A stretch of DNA of 64,000 bases from Pseudomonadota bacterium (GCA_021849425.1 JAJZSY010000004.1:62001-126000), one strand, 5' to 3'. Shown: positions 13,268 through 22,338, counted from the stretch's first letter. Made by a program: numbers and translations. The notes: generated by a model from the sequence alone, not told the origin.

Positions 13268-13936
13268 GTGCCCGATATTTTCGATGAAGTCGCCGAAGAC
13301 CTGCGTGCCGAACGCACGCGTCAGTTCCTCGTCCGGTATGCCGGCGCGATGGCCGGCGCAGCACTGGTCGTGCTGGTCGCGATCGGCGGGTGGAAGGCGT
13401 GGCAGTGGCACCGCCACCTTCTCGATGTGCGGGCGGCGGAAGGCTACACCGCGCTGATCGCCGAGATCGGCCAGCAGGCCGGCGGGGCGACCAAGGCGGG
13501 CGATCTGGCCGATGCGAAGCGGCTTGCGGGATATGCCGCCAGCGCGCCGGCCGGCTATGCCAATCTCGCCCGGCTGCGCGCCGCCGCACTTTACGAGCAG
13601 GGCGGCGATGGCAAGGCCGCGCAACGCCAGTGGGCGGCGATCGCGGCACCGGGCAGCGGCGCGCTGCCGACGATCCGCGACCTCGCGATCCTGCTCGGCG
13701 CGCAGCACGAGATGGACGGCAAGAACGCCGCCGCCGCCCGCACCGGGCTGCAGACGCTGAACCGGCCGGGCAATCCGTGGCAGCCGCTGGCCCAGCTCGA
13801 CCTCGCCCTGCTCGACATCCACGCCGGCAAGACCGCCTCCGCCGGCGCCCTGTTGGCAGAGGTGAGCGCCAACCCCGCCTCCGCGCCCAATCTGCGCAAT
13901 CTCGCCCAGGGCCTGATTGCGAAACTGAAGGGATGA
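13268..13936 (+). CDS. Membrane-anchored TPR protein, YfgM family
   Basis: 222-residue protein with a single N-terminal membrane anchor (about residues 24-44, AGAMAGAALVVLVAIGGWKAW) and a periplasmic TPR_21-type domain of alpha-helical pairs. YfgM-type proteins are ancillary to the Sec translocon and periplasmic chaperones. The start is GTG at 13268 (PDIFDEVAEDLRAERT, the usual family opening). Its stop overlaps the bamB ATG (ATGA), and the order yfgM-bamB-der matches the conserved proteobacterial operon. Confidence 0.85.
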   Translation: MPDIFDEVAEDLRAERTRQFLVRYAGAMAGAALVVLVAIGGWKAWQWHRHLLDVRAAEGYTALIAEIGQQAGGATKAGDLADAKRLAGYAASAPAGYANLARLRAAALYEQGGDGKAAQRQWAAIAAPGSGALPTIRDLAILLGAQHEMDGKNAAAARTGLQTLNRPGNPWQPLAQLDLALLDIHAGKTASAGALLAEVSANPASAPNLRNLAQGLIAKLKG

Positions 13937-15294
13937 CCCGCCGGACCATGACCGATCTTCGCGCCCTTTCCACCATCGGGCGGCGCGGCGCGCTGCTGTC
14001 GTCGCTGGCGATGCTCTCCGGCTGCGGCCTGCTCTCCACCCCGCCGAAGCCGCCGGTGCCGGGCCGCAAGATCCCGGTGCTGCCGCCGCACAACCCGCTG
14101 CGGGTTGCCGCCGGGGCGCCGCCGGTGACGCTGCCGGCACCGCAGACGCGGACCGGCTGGGGCCAGGCCGGCGCCACCGCCGCGCACGATGCCGGGGTGA
14201 GCGCCCTGCCCGCGCGGCTGCGCATGGCCTGGCACGACGATATCGGCGCCGGCGCCACCTATCGCCGCACGCTGCACGCCGCCCCGGTGATTGCCGGCGG
14301 GCGGGTGTTCACCGTGGATGCCAATGGCGTGGTCGAGGCCCGCGCGATCGCCGATGGGCATCGGCTCTGGCGACATTCGATGCGCCCGCGGCACGACAAC
14401 AGCTTCGCCTATGGCGGCGGGCTCGCGGCGGATGACGCGGCGCTGTATGTCGCCTCGGGCTTCGGCCAGCTCCTCGCCCTCGATCCGGCGAGCGGCAAGC
14501 CGCGCTGGACGAAAACGCTCGACCAGCCGTTCCGCTCGGCCCCCGGGCTCGGCGGCGGGATGATCTTCGTCATCATGCTCGACAACACGCTCCAGGCCTT
14601 CGATGCGAAGACCGGCGCCTTCGCCTGGCGGTTCCCGACCGGGAGCGGCGCCGGCGGGTCGATGTTCGGCGCCGGCACGCCCGCCTATCAGGACGGCATC
14701 GTGGTCGCCGGCTTCGGCTCCGGCGTGCTGGCCGGGGTGAACGCGACCGGCGGGTCGGCGGTGTGGGAGCAGAGCCTGGCGGCGGGATACGCCCAGACCA
14801 ATCCGCTCGACGTCTCCAGCATCGTCGCGAGTCCGGTGATCGCCGGGGGGCTGGCGATCGCGACCGGGCTGGCCGGCACCACCGTCGCCTTCGACCTGCG
14901 TTCGGGCCGGCGGATCTGGAGCATCAGCGCGGGCGGCGGCGAGACCCCGGCGGTGGCCGGCGACTGGCTGTTCCTGCTGACCGAGGGCCAGCGCCTTGCC
15001 GCGATCCGCGTCGCGGATGGCGCTGTCGGCTGGGTGACCGACCTGCCTGCCTATGGCAACCCGGCGCAGCGCCGCCAGCCGCTGTCGTGGCATGGCCCGC
15101 TGGTGGCCGGCGCCGGGCTGCTGCTGACCGGCTCGGACCGGCGGATGATCGTGGTCGATGCGCTGGCCGGCAAACTGCTCACCCCGCCCGACCAGGGGCT
15201 GGCCCTCAATGGCGAGTCCGGCCTCGCCCCGATCGCCGCCGCGGGGACGCTGTTCGCGCTCACCCGCAACGCGGTGCTGACAGCCTATCGATGA
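13933..15294 (+). CDS. bamB: Outer membrane assembly lipoprotein BamB
   Basis: 453-residue BamB, the eight-bladed beta-propeller lipoprotein of the BAM complex. The N-terminus has a signal sequence and lipobox (SSLAMLSGC). PQQ-like propeller repeats follow, with recurrent motifs such as LYVASGFGQLLALDPASGKPRW and LQAFDAKTGAFAWRF. The start at 13933 overlaps the yfgM stop; an in-frame ATG at 13948 is an alternative. It overlaps der by ATGA at 15291-15294. Confidence 0.93.
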   Translation: MTRRTMTDLRALSTIGRRGALLSSLAMLSGCGLLSTPPKPPVPGRKIPVLPPHNPLRVAAGAPPVTLPAPQTRTGWGQAGATAAHDAGVSALPARLRMAWHDDIGAGATYRRTLHAAPVIAGGRVFTVDANGVVEARAIADGHRLWRHSMRPRHDNSFAYGGGLAADDAALYVASGFGQLLALDPASGKPRWTKTLDQPFRSAPGLGGGMIFVIMLDNTLQAFDAKTGAFAWRFPTGSGAGGSMFGAGTPAYQDGIVVAGFGSGVLAGVNATGGSAVWEQSLAAGYAQTNPLDVSSIVASPVIAGGLAIATGLAGTTVAFDLRSGRRIWSISAGGGETPAVAGDWLFLLTEGQRLAAIRVADGAVGWVTDLPAYGNPAQRRQPLSWHGPLVAGAGLLLTGSDRRMIVVDALAGKLLTPPDQGLALNGESGLAPIAAAGTLFALTRNAVLTAYR

Positions 15295-16646
15295 CCACCT
15301 CCCCTGCCCGCACCCCGCGGGTCGCGATCTGCGGGCGGCCGAATGTCGGCAAATCCACCCTGTTCAACCGGCTGGCGGGCAAGCGCATCGCGCTCGTCGC
15401 CGATGAGCCGGGCGTCACCCGCGACCGCAAGGAAGCCTGGGGCGAGCTTGCCGGGGTGAAGGTCCAGCTGATCGACACCGCCGGCCTTGAGGAAGCGCCG
15501 CCGGACACGCTGCCCGGGCGGATGCGCGCCTCGACCGGGACGGCGGTGGACGAGGCCGATCTCGTGCTGTTCGTGTTCGACGCCCGCGCCGGGCTGCTGC
15601 CGGAGGACCGGCATTTCGCCGCCTGGCTGCGACGGACGGGCAAGCCGGTCATTGTCGTCGCCAACAAGGCGGAGGGGCGCGGCGGCAGCAACGCGGCGCT
15701 GGAGGCCTATGCGCTCGGCCTCGGCGAGCCGGTGCCGGTGTCCGCCGAGCATAACGAGGGCGTGTCCGACCTGATCGACCGCATCATCGAGGCGCTGCCG
15801 GAAAGCGGGGCGGCGGAGGACGAGGATGGCGAGCGGCCGATGCATCTGGCCATCGTCGGGCGGCCGAATGCGGGCAAATCGACCCTGATGAACCGGCTGC
15901 TGGGCGAGCAGCGGGTGATCACCGGCCCCGAACCCGGCCTGACGCGCGACGCGATCGCCGCCGAACTGACCGATGCCACCGGGCGGCGCTACCGGCTGTT
16001 CGACACCGCCGGGCTGCGCCGGCGCGCGAGGGTCGAGGCCGGGCTGGAGAAGCTCTCCACCTCATCGACGATCGAGGCGCTGAAATTCGCCGATACGGTC
16101 GTTCTCGCCATCGACGCGCATGAGGGGCTGCACGACCAGGATTTCACCATTGCCCGGCTGATCGAGCGGGAGGGGCGCGCCTGCGTGATCGCGCTGACCA
16201 AATGGGACCTGGTGGAAGACCGCGACCGCACCCGCCGGGCCATTCTCGAACGGCTGGAGCATTCGCTCTCGCAGATGAAGGGGATCACGCTCGTGCCGCT
16301 CTCGGGCGAGACCGGCGAGGGGGTCAGGAAGCTGCTGCCGGCGGTGCGCGAGGCTGACCGGATCTGGAACACGCGGGTGACGACCGCTTCCCTCAACCGC
16401 TGGTTCGAGGGCGCGCTGGAGCGGTTTCCGCCGCCGCTGGTCGAGGGGCGGCGGCTGAAGCTGCGCTATATCACCCAGGTCAAGGCGCGGCCGCCGAGTT
16501 TCGCGGTGTTCGGCACCAGGGCGGAGCTGACGCCGGACAGTTACCAGCGCTACCTCGTGAACTCGCTGCGCGAGAAATTCGGCCTCGACGGCGCACCGAT
16601 CCGCCTTGCACTGCGCGGCACCAAGAACCCCTACGCCGACGAATAG
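15291..16646 (+). CDS. der: Ribosome biogenesis GTPase Der (EngA)
   Basis: 451-residue GTPase with two tandem G domains and a KH-like C-terminus, needed for 50S subunit assembly. First G domain: GRPNVGKS, DTAGLEE, and NKAE at the G4 position (VVANKAE). Second: GRPNAGKS, DTAGLRRRA, and TKWD. The C-terminal domain includes LKLRYITQVKARPPSFAVF and ends NPYADE. It is last of yfgM-bamB-der; a palindromic repeat lies 18 bp after the stop and could double as terminator. Confidence 0.97.
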   Translation: MTTSPARTPRVAICGRPNVGKSTLFNRLAGKRIALVADEPGVTRDRKEAWGELAGVKVQLIDTAGLEEAPPDTLPGRMRASTGTAVDEADLVLFVFDARAGLLPEDRHFAAWLRRTGKPVIVVANKAEGRGGSNAALEAYALGLGEPVPVSAEHNEGVSDLIDRIIEALPESGAAEDEDGERPMHLAIVGRPNAGKSTLMNRLLGEQRVITGPEPGLTRDAIAAELTDATGRRYRLFDTAGLRRRARVEAGLEKLSTSSTIEALKFADTVVLAIDAHEGLHDQDFTIARLIEREGRACVIALTKWDLVEDRDRTRRAILERLEHSLSQMKGITLVPLSGETGEGVRKLLPAVREADRIWNTRVTTASLNRWFEGALERFPPPLVEGRRLKLRYITQVKARPPSFAVFGTRAELTPDSYQRYLVNSLREKFGLDGAPIRLALRGTKNPYADE

Positions 16647-16664
16647 GCCGGCCGGCGCGCGGGC

Positions 16665-16713
16665 AGAGCATCTTTATCCGATCAGATGAGTCCATCTGAT
16701 CGGATGATGCTCT
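16665..16713. repeat. Palindromic intergenic element A (solo copy)
   Basis: 49-bp imperfect palindrome: AGAGCATC (16665-16672), three-T bulge, ATCCGATCAGATG (16676-16688), loop AGTC, CATCTGATCGGAT (16693-16705), GATGCTCT (16706-16713). It is identical over all 49 bp to 32036-32084. It sits between the convergent ends of der and the glycine-zipper gene, and its right end runs into the latter's TAG stop. It would form a 21-bp hairpin in RNA from either strand, but lacks a following T-run. Confidence 0.9.
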
Positions 16714-17272
16714 AGTATTGCCCGTTCTGGTAGCCGTTGCCCTGGTCATACGGGTTGCCCTGATTGTAGGGATTCCCCTGATTGTACGGGTTGCCCTGGT
16801 CGGGAGCGCCGTTGTTGTAGGGGGCACGGTGATCCTGCCGGTATTGGCCGTTCTGCGGATACTGGTTGCCCTGCCGGTATTGGCCGTTCTGCGGATACTG
16901 GTTGCCCTGCTGATACTGGCCGTCCTGCCGATATTGGTTGTCGTGGCGGTACTGGTCGCCTTGCGGCCTGTCGGGGCGGCGATAGGCGCCATAGGCGCCG
17001 GGCGGCGGGGCGGGTTGCGGGGTTGTCAGCGCGCCACCGAGGGCGCCGACCGCGCCGCCGATCAGCGCGCCGGTGGCTGGGCTGCCGCCGGTGGCTGCCC
17101 CGATCGCGGCCCCCGTGCCGGCGCCGATCGCCGCCCCGCCCAGGGCGCGCTGGCCGGGATCATAGGGGTTGGTGCAGCCGGCGAGCGCCAGCGCCGCGGC
17201 GACCACCGCGACGGCGGCGCCGGAACGCCGCAGAGAGCGGCGCGGGAAAAGGCGGGATGGGATCGGGGTCAT
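16712..17272 (-). CDS. Glycine-zipper lipoprotein with Q/N/Y-rich repeats
   Basis: 186-residue predicted outer-membrane lipoprotein. Signal sequence and lipobox (ALALAGC), a glycine-zipper segment (GGAAIGAGTGAAIGAATGG, then GALIGGAVGALGG) at about residues 43-82, then a low-complexity tail made of two repeat types: QNGQYRQGNQYP-like 12-mers and NPYNQG hexamers. Glycine-zipper lipoproteins of this kind insert into or brace the envelope; the function of the Gln/Asn/Tyr tail is unknown. The start at complement 17270-17272 has a strong GAGGAGGAG upstream. The stop codon TAG coincides with the end of palindrome A. Confidence 0.8.
   Translation of the reverse strand: MTPIPSRLFPRRSLRRSGAAVAVVAAALALAGCTNPYDPGQRALGGAAIGAGTGAAIGAATGGSPATGALIGGAVGALGGALTTPQPAPPPGAYGAYRRPDRPQGDQYRHDNQYRQDGQYQQGNQYPQNGQYRQGNQYPQNGQYRQDHRAPYNNGAPDQGNPYNQGNPYNQGNPYDQGNGYQNGQY
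16751..16909. repeat. Tandem DNA repeats in the glycine-zipper gene tail
   Basis: 18-bp units at 16751-16768 and 16769-16786 (plus a partial third) encode NPYNQG-type hexamers. Near-perfect 36-bp units at 16838-16873 and 16874-16909 encode the 12-residue QNGQYRQGNQYP-type repeats. Unit sizes are multiples of 3, so copy-number change would keep the frame. Confidence 0.85.
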
Positions 17273-17430
17273 GCTCTGCTCCTCCTCAGATCGGTCGCAT
17301 GACGTCCCGGCCCTGCCGGAATGGATGTCGCGCGGCCATAACGTCGTCATGACGGCGGGAGATGGCCCGGCGATGGTGGAAATGTGGCGATTGTGGAGCA
17401 GACGGCCCGCGCCGCGGGGGCGGAGCGGTC

Positions 17431-17550
17431 TGTCCGGCCGGATGGAAACATCCATTCGGACAGATGAGTCCCGCAGCGCCGCCGCTTGATGCTCTATTTA
17501 TCAATACCATAGAGCACTACATCCGATCCGGATGGATCGGAAAGTGCTCT
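17431..17550. repeat. Composite palindromic element (B intact, A degenerate)
   Basis: Element B at 17511-17550 is a 40-bp palindrome (AGAGCACT ... AGTGCTCT, with inner TCCGATCC-GGAT-GGATCGGA) and is the exact reverse complement of 31981-32020. A 15-nt linker at 17496-17510 matches 11 of 15 positions of the linker at 32021-32035. Beyond it is a decayed element A that keeps GATGCTCT (17488-17495) and CAGATGAGTCC (17461-17471) but has lost its inner arm. A separate hairpin (TGTCCG/CGGACA with GGATG-GAAA-CATCC inside, 17431-17462) overlaps the decayed part. The rest of the 276-bp gap 17273-17548 holds no gene and presumably the glycine-zipper promoter. Confidence 0.85.
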
Positions 17551-18778
17551 AAAGCGCGCCGCCGCGCCGGCCGATGGCGCCGCCGAGGCGTAGGCGCAGG
17601 GCGTTCAGCTTGATGAAGCCGGCCGCGTCCTGCTGGTTGTAGGCGCCCTCGTCGTCCTCGAAGGTGACCATCCGCGCCGAGTAGAGCGAGTTGGGGCTTT
17701 CGCGGCCGGCGACGATCACGTTGCCCTTGTAGAGTTTCAGGCGCACCCGGCCGGTGACGGAGTTCTGGCTGGCGTCGATCAGCGCCTGGAGCATGCGCCG
17801 CTCGGGGCTGAACCAGAAGCCGTTATAGATCAGCTCGGCATAGCGCGGCATCAGGCTGTCCTTCAGATGCGCCGCCTCGCGGTCGAGCGTGATGCTCTCG
17901 ATGGCGCGATGCGCCGCCAGCAGGATCGTGCCGCCCGGGGTTTCATAGACGCCGCGCGACTTCATGCCGACGAACCGGTTCTCGACGAGGTCGAGCCGGC
18001 CGATGCCGTTGTCGCGGCCCAGCTCGTTGAGCCTGGTGAGCAATGTCGCCGGCGAGAGCGCCTCCCCGTTCAGCGCCACCGAGTCGCCCTGGGCGAAATC
18101 GATGCTGATTTCGGTGACCACGTCCGGCGCCGCCTCGGGGCTGATCGTCCGCTGGTAGACGATCTCGTCCGGCGCCTCGGCGGGGTCTTCGAGGATCTTG
18201 CCCTCGGAGGAGGAGTGCAGCAGGTTCGCATCGACCGAGAACGGCGCCTCGCCGCGCTTGTCGCGGGCGATGGGGATCTGGTGCGCCTCGGCGAATTCGA
18301 GCAGCTTCGTGCGGCTGGTCAGGCTCCATTCGCGCCAGGGGGCGACGACCTTCACATCCGGCTTCAGCGCGTAATAGGCGAGTTCGAAGCGGACCTGGTC
18401 GTTGCCCTTGCCGGTCGCGCCATGGGCCACGGCGTCGGCCCCCACCGCCTCGGCGATCTCGATCTGGCGCTGCGCGATCAGCGGCCGGGCGATCGAGGTG
18501 CCGAGCAGGTACTGGCCCTCGTAGAGCGCGTTGGCGCGGAACATCGGGAAGACGAAATCCTTCACGAAGGTTTCGCGCAGATCCTCGACGAAGATTTCCT
18601 TGACGCCGAACATCTCGGCCTTGCGCCGCGCCGGCTCCAGCTCCTCGCCCTGGCCGAGATCGGCGGTGAAGGTGACGACCTCCGCCGCCCGCTCGGTCTG
18701 CAGCCAGCGGAGAATGACACTGGTATCGAGCCCGCCCGAATAGGCCAGCACAACTTTCTTTACGGTGTTTTCAGCCAT
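17549..18778 (-). CDS. argG: Argininosuccinate synthase
   Basis: 409-residue enzyme that condenses citrulline and aspartate with ATP to argininosuccinate in arginine biosynthesis. The PP-loop motif AYSGGLDTS is near the N-terminus, and the family blocks [13 protein letters not shown] and [13 protein letters not shown] are intact. The C-terminus ends in an Arg/Gly-rich GRRGGAL, and the stop TAG is formed with the first bases of palindrome B. argH is 676 bp upstream on the opposite strand, separated by a TlpA-like gene, so argG and argH are close but not one operon. Confidence 0.96.
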   Translation of the reverse strand: MAENTVKKVVLAYSGGLDTSVILRWLQTERAAEVVTFTADLGQGEELEPARRKAEMFGVKEIFVEDLRETFVKDFVFPMFRANALYEGQYLLGTSIARPLIAQRQIEIAEAVGADAVAHGATGKGNDQVRFELAYYALKPDVKVVAPWREWSLTSRTKLLEFAEAHQIPIARDKRGEAPFSVDANLLHSSSEGKILEDPAEAPDEIVYQRTISPEAAPDVVTEISIDFAQGDSVALNGEALSPATLLTRLNELGRDNGIGRLDLVENRFVGMKSRGVYETPGGTILLAAHRAIESITLDREAAHLKDSLMPRYAELIYNGFWFSPERRMLQALIDASQNSVTGRVRLKLYKGNVIVAGRESPNSLYSARMVTFEDDEGAYNQQDAAGFIKLNALRLRLGGAIGRRGGAL

Positions 18779-18853
18779 CGTTCTCTGTCCCGGTTCTGCC
18801 TCAGGCGCGGCCTATCAGCCGGATCGCGGCGGGGCAAGAGCCGGCGCGGCGGA

Positions 18854-19456
18854 TCAGGTCGACGTGGTGGGCGGTGCGGCGGGCGATTTCGGCCCGACCA
18901 GCCGGCGCAGCCGCGCGATGGTCGCCGGCGTGTCCCAATCCCCCGCCCCTTGCAGCGAGGCGACCATCTGCCCCGCGCGATCGACGATCACGGTGAAGGG
19001 GATGCCGCCGATGTTGAACGCATCGAGCGCGCTCGAACTCGGGTCGAGCAGCATCGGCACGCCGGTGATGTGATGGCGGGCGAAATAGGGGCGCACCGCC
19101 TTGATCCCCTGGCTGTCCACCGAGATCGGCAGGACGCGCATGCCATCGGCGCGGATTTTCGGGTCGAGCGCCAGCAGCGTCGGCAGTTCGGCGCGGCAGG
19201 GCGGGCACCAGGTGGCCCAGAAATTCACCACCAGCCCCTCGCCGCGGAAGGCGGCGAGCGTCATCCGCCGGCCGGAGGCGTCGAGGAAATGGAAATCCGG
19301 CACCGGCTGCGGCACCGTCGCGTCGAGATTGGGGCCGACATCCGGCAGCGTCATCGCCGCGGCGGATTTGCCGATCCCGGCGAGCGAAGTTAAGTCAGGC
19401 AGCACAAGACCCGCACCCAGTTGCGCGAACCGCCGCCGAGAAAGCCCGAAACGCAT
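18854..19456 (-). CDS. TlpA-like thiol:disulfide oxidoreductase, Tat-exported
   Basis: 200-residue thioredoxin-fold protein with active site WCPPC (residues 83-87) in [20 protein letters not shown] and the cis-Pro region [10 protein letters not shown], as in TlpA/ResA reductases that keep periplasmic thiols (e.g. cytochrome c or CuA maturation) reduced. The N-terminus has a twin-arginine motif ([11 protein letters not shown]), suggesting Tat export. The start codon (complement 19454-19456) overlaps the argH start codon on the other strand by two bases, so the two divergent genes share CATG and have no intergenic space. This TlpA-argH neighbour pairing is common in Alphaproteobacteria. Confidence 0.88.
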   Translation of the reverse strand: MRFGLSRRRFAQLGAGLVLPDLTSLAGIGKSAAAMTLPDVGPNLDATVPQPVPDFHFLDASGRRMTLAAFRGEGLVVNFWATWCPPCRAELPTLLALDPKIRADGMRVLPISVDSQGIKAVRPYFARHHITGVPMLLDPSSSALDAFNIGGIPFTVIVDRAGQMVASLQGAGDWDTPATIARLRRLVGPKSPAAPPTTST

Positions 19457-20900
19457 GACCGCCGATACCTCTTCCAAATCGAATACGACGAAGTCTGGTG
19501 CCGAACAGGCCGAAACGCAACCATCGAGCCTGCAATGGGGCGGGCGTTTCGCCGCCGGTCCCGCAGCCGTGATGCAGGCGATCAACGCCTCGATCGGGTT
19601 CGACCAGCGGCTCTGGCGCGAGGATATCGAGGGCAGCCTCGCCCATGCCGGCATGCTCGCGGCGCAGGGCATCATCTCGGCCGATGACGAGACGGCGATC
19701 CGCGCCGGGCTCGGCGAGATCGCCGGGGCGATCGCCGACGGCGCCTTCACCTTCGACCCGGCGCTGGAGGACATCCACACCAATATCGAGGCCTGGCTGG
19801 TCGCGCGGATCGGCGAGGCGGGGCGGCGGCTGCACACCGCGCGCAGCCGCAACGACCAGGTGGCGACCGATTTCAGGCTCTGGGTGCGCAAGGCGATCGA
19901 CAGTCTCGACGAGCAGGTGCGCGGGCTGATGCGCGCGCTGGCGGACCGCGCGGCCGAGCACGCGGCAACGATCATGCCCGGCTTCACCCATTTGCAGACC
20001 GCCCAGCCGGTGACGCTCGGGCATCATCTGCTCGCCTATGTCGAGATGCTGGGGCGCGACCGCGGCCGCCTCGCGGATGCGCGCCGGCGGCTGAACGAAT
20101 GCCCGCTCGGCGCCGCCGCGCTGGCCGGCACCACCTTCCCGATCGACCGCTTCATGACCGCCGCCGCCCTCGGCTTCGACCGGCCGACCGGGAATTCGCT
20201 CGATTCGGTGTCCGACCGCGACTTCGCGCTTGAATTCCTCTCGGCGCTCTCCATCCTCGCGATGCATCTTTCGCGTTTCGCCGAGGAGATCATCATCTGG
20301 ACCAGCGCGCCCTATCGCTTCATCCGGCTGTCCGACGCCTATACCACCGGCTCGTCGATCATGCCGCAGAAGCGCAACCCCGACGCCGCCGAGCTGGCCC
20401 GGGCCAAGGCGGGGCGGATTTTCGGCGCGCTCGCCGGGCTGCTCGCGGTGATGAAGGGCCTGCCGCTCGCCTATGCGAAGGACATGCAGGAGGACAAGGA
20501 GCCGGTGTTCGACGCCGCCGACGCCGCCGAGCTGTGCCTCGCCGCGATGACCGGCATGGTGCGCGACATGGAGCCTGACGCGGGGCGGATGCGCGCGGTG
20601 GCCGGCGCCGATTTCGCCACCGCGACCGACCTTGCCGACTATCTCGTGCGCGATCTCGGCCTGCCCTTCCGCACCGCCCATCACGTGACCGGGCAGATCG
20701 TGAGCGCCGCGGAGTCGCGCGGGCTCGACCTCGTCGCCCTGCCGCTCGCGGTGATGCAGGAGATCGAGCCGCGGATCACCGAGGCGGTGTATGATGTGCT
20801 GACCATCGAGGCCTCGGTCGCCGCGCGCCGCACCTTCGGCGGCACCGCGCCCGACAATGTCGCCCGCGCCGCGGCGCGCTGGCAGGAGGCGCTGGCATGA
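19455..20900 (+). CDS. argH: Argininosuccinate lyase
   Basis: 481-residue enzyme of the fumarase/aspartase superfamily that splits argininosuccinate into arginine and fumarate. The superfamily signature [25 protein letters not shown] and TFPIDR are present. ATG at 19455 gives a polar Ser/Thr/Lys leader of about 25 residues before the conserved LQWGGRF. No other in-frame start lies before that block, so the start, or one further upstream, seems forced. The stop overlaps the lptM ATG at 20897 (ATGA). Confidence 0.96.
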   Translation: MTADTSSKSNTTKSGAEQAETQPSSLQWGGRFAAGPAAVMQAINASIGFDQRLWREDIEGSLAHAGMLAAQGIISADDETAIRAGLGEIAGAIADGAFTFDPALEDIHTNIEAWLVARIGEAGRRLHTARSRNDQVATDFRLWVRKAIDSLDEQVRGLMRALADRAAEHAATIMPGFTHLQTAQPVTLGHHLLAYVEMLGRDRGRLADARRRLNECPLGAAALAGTTFPIDRFMTAAALGFDRPTGNSLDSVSDRDFALEFLSALSILAMHLSRFAEEIIIWTSAPYRFIRLSDAYTTGSSIMPQKRNPDAAELARAKAGRIFGALAGLLAVMKGLPLAYAKDMQEDKEPVFDAADAAELCLAAMTGMVRDMEPDAGRMRAVAGADFATATDLADYLVRDLGLPFRTAHHVTGQIVSAAESRGLDLVALPLAVMQEIEPRITEAVYDVLTIEASVAARRTFGGTAPDNVARAAARWQEALA

Positions 20901-21025
20901 CCCGCGGGCTGCTGCTGGTTGTGCTGGCCTGCGCCGCCCTCGCCGCCTGCGGCCGCGCCGGAGCGCCCTCGCCGCCCGGCCCGGCGGGGCAGATCACCTA
21001 TCCGCACCAATATCCCTCCGAATGA
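20897..21025 (+). CDS. lptM: LptM-type small lipoprotein (YifL family)
   Basis: 42-residue predicted lipoprotein: [18 protein letters not shown] with lipobox LAAC, then a short Gly/Pro-rich tail ending YPHQYPSE. Its tiny size, lipobox and position between argH and lysA match LptM/YifL, which in E. coli assists maturation of the LPS translocon LptD/LptE. It overlaps argH by 4 bp upstream (20897-20900) and lysA by 4 bp downstream (21022-21025), so the three genes are translationally coupled. It is short enough to be missed by routine gene calling. The family assignment rests on context and lipobox. Confidence 0.8.
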   Translation: MTRGLLLVVLACAALAACGRAGAPSPPGPAGQITYPHQYPSE

Positions 21026-22338
21026 TGAACGCCCTCACCCGCGACCAGGCCTGGCATCGGCTCGTCGCCGCCCGGCCGAACCTGTCCTTCCACGCGATGG
21101 ACGGGCTTTGCCTCGATGGCGTGCCGCTGGCCGCCATCGCCGCCAGCCACGGGACGCCGAGCTGGGTCTACAGCGCCGCAACGATCGAGGGGCGGCTCGC
21201 CGCCCTGCGCGCGTCCTTCACCGCCGAGGGGCTGACCCCCGCGATCCGCTACGCGGTGAAGGCGAACGACCATCTCGCCATCCTCGGCCTGGTGCGGGAA
21301 GGTGGCGCCGGGGCGGATGTGACCAGCGCGGGGGAGTTCGCCCGCGCCGCCGCCGCCGGGATCGCGCCGGGGGCGATGGTGTTCTCCGGCGTGGGCAAGC
21401 GGGAGGACGAGCTGCGCCGCGCGCTGGCCGCCGGCATCGGCCAGATCAACGTCGAAAGCGCCGAGGAGCTGGAGATGATCTCCGGCATCGCCGCGTCGAT
21501 GGGGGTTGCGGCACCGGTCGCGCTGCGGGTGAACCCGGATGTCGCGGCTGGCGGACACGACAAGATCAGCACCGGCCGCAAGGGCGACAAGTTCGGCATC
21601 GGCTTCGATGACGCGGGCGCGCTCTACCGCCGCGCCGCCGCCCTGCCCGGCATCGCGGCGGTCGGGTTTTCGACCCATATCGGCAGCCAGATCTTCGCCC
21701 CCGACGCCTTCGAGGCGGCGTATCGGCGGGTGCTCGGGCTGATCGGGGCGCTGCGCGGCGAGGGGCTCGCGCTGCGCCGCTTCGACCTCGGCGGCGGCTT
21801 CGGCATTCCTTATGACGACGGCGCCGCCTTCCCGCTCGCGGCGCAGGCGGCGATGGTGCGCCGCGTGCTCGGCGGCCATGATCTCGACCTGATCGTCGAG
21901 CCCGGCCGCTGGCTGGTGGGCCCGGCCGGCGTGCTGATCGCCCGGGTGACGCTGATCAAGCGCGCCGGGGCGGAGCGCTTCGTCGTGCTCGATGCCGGGA
22001 TGAACGACCTGATGCGCCCGGCGCTTTACGGCGCGCGGCACGGCATCGTCCCCATCGGCGCCGCCGATGCCGCGGGCGCGCCGCTGCCGGCCGAGGCGGT
22101 GGGGCCGGTCTGCGAGAGCAGCGACCGTTTCGGCACCCACGACCTGCCCGATCTCGCCCACGGCGCGCTGGTCGCGCTGCTCGATGCCGGGGCCTATGGC
22201 GCGACGATGAGCAGCACCTATAACGGCCGGCCGCTCGCCGCCCAGGTGATGATCGCCGATGGCGCGCCGCATCTGATCCGCCGGCGGCAGGCGCTCGACG
22301 ATCTCTGGCGCGACGAGATCGTGCCGCAGCGCCGGTAA
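21022..22338 (+). CDS. lysA: Diaminopimelate decarboxylase
   Basis: 438-residue PLP enzyme for the last step of lysine synthesis (meso-diaminopimelate to lysine). The alanine-racemase-type barrel carries the PLP Lys in IRYAVKAN, then VNPDVAAGGHDKISTGRKGDKFGI, HIGSQI, a glycine-rich phosphate loop DLGGGFGIPY and the catalytic CESSDRF. Two adjacent ATGs (21022, 21025) are possible starts; the first overlaps the lptM stop as ATGA. The stop TAA shares its last A with the ATG of the next gene. Confidence 0.95.
   Translation: MMNALTRDQAWHRLVAARPNLSFHAMDGLCLDGVPLAAIAASHGTPSWVYSAATIEGRLAALRASFTAEGLTPAIRYAVKANDHLAILGLVREGGAGADVTSAGEFARAAAAGIAPGAMVFSGVGKREDELRRALAAGIGQINVESAEELEMISGIAASMGVAAPVALRVNPDVAAGGHDKISTGRKGDKFGIGFDDAGALYRRAAALPGIAAVGFSTHIGSQIFAPDAFEAAYRRVLGLIGALRGEGLALRRFDLGGGFGIPYDDGAAFPLAAQAAMVRRVLGGHDLDLIVEPGRWLVGPAGVLIARVTLIKRAGAERFVVLDAGMNDLMRPALYGARHGIVPIGAADAAGAPLPAEAVGPVCESSDRFGTHDLPDLAHGALVALLDAGAYGATMSSTYNGRPLAAQVMIADGAPHLIRRRQALDDLWRDEIVPQRR

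Noticed and set aside
16480-16992. 170-codon Thr/Arg-rich open frame on the minus strand overlapping der and the glycine-zipper gene
   Set aside because: It is an alternative-frame reading of the tandem repeats and palindrome A; the lipoprotein frame has a signal peptide, lipobox and ribosome-binding site.
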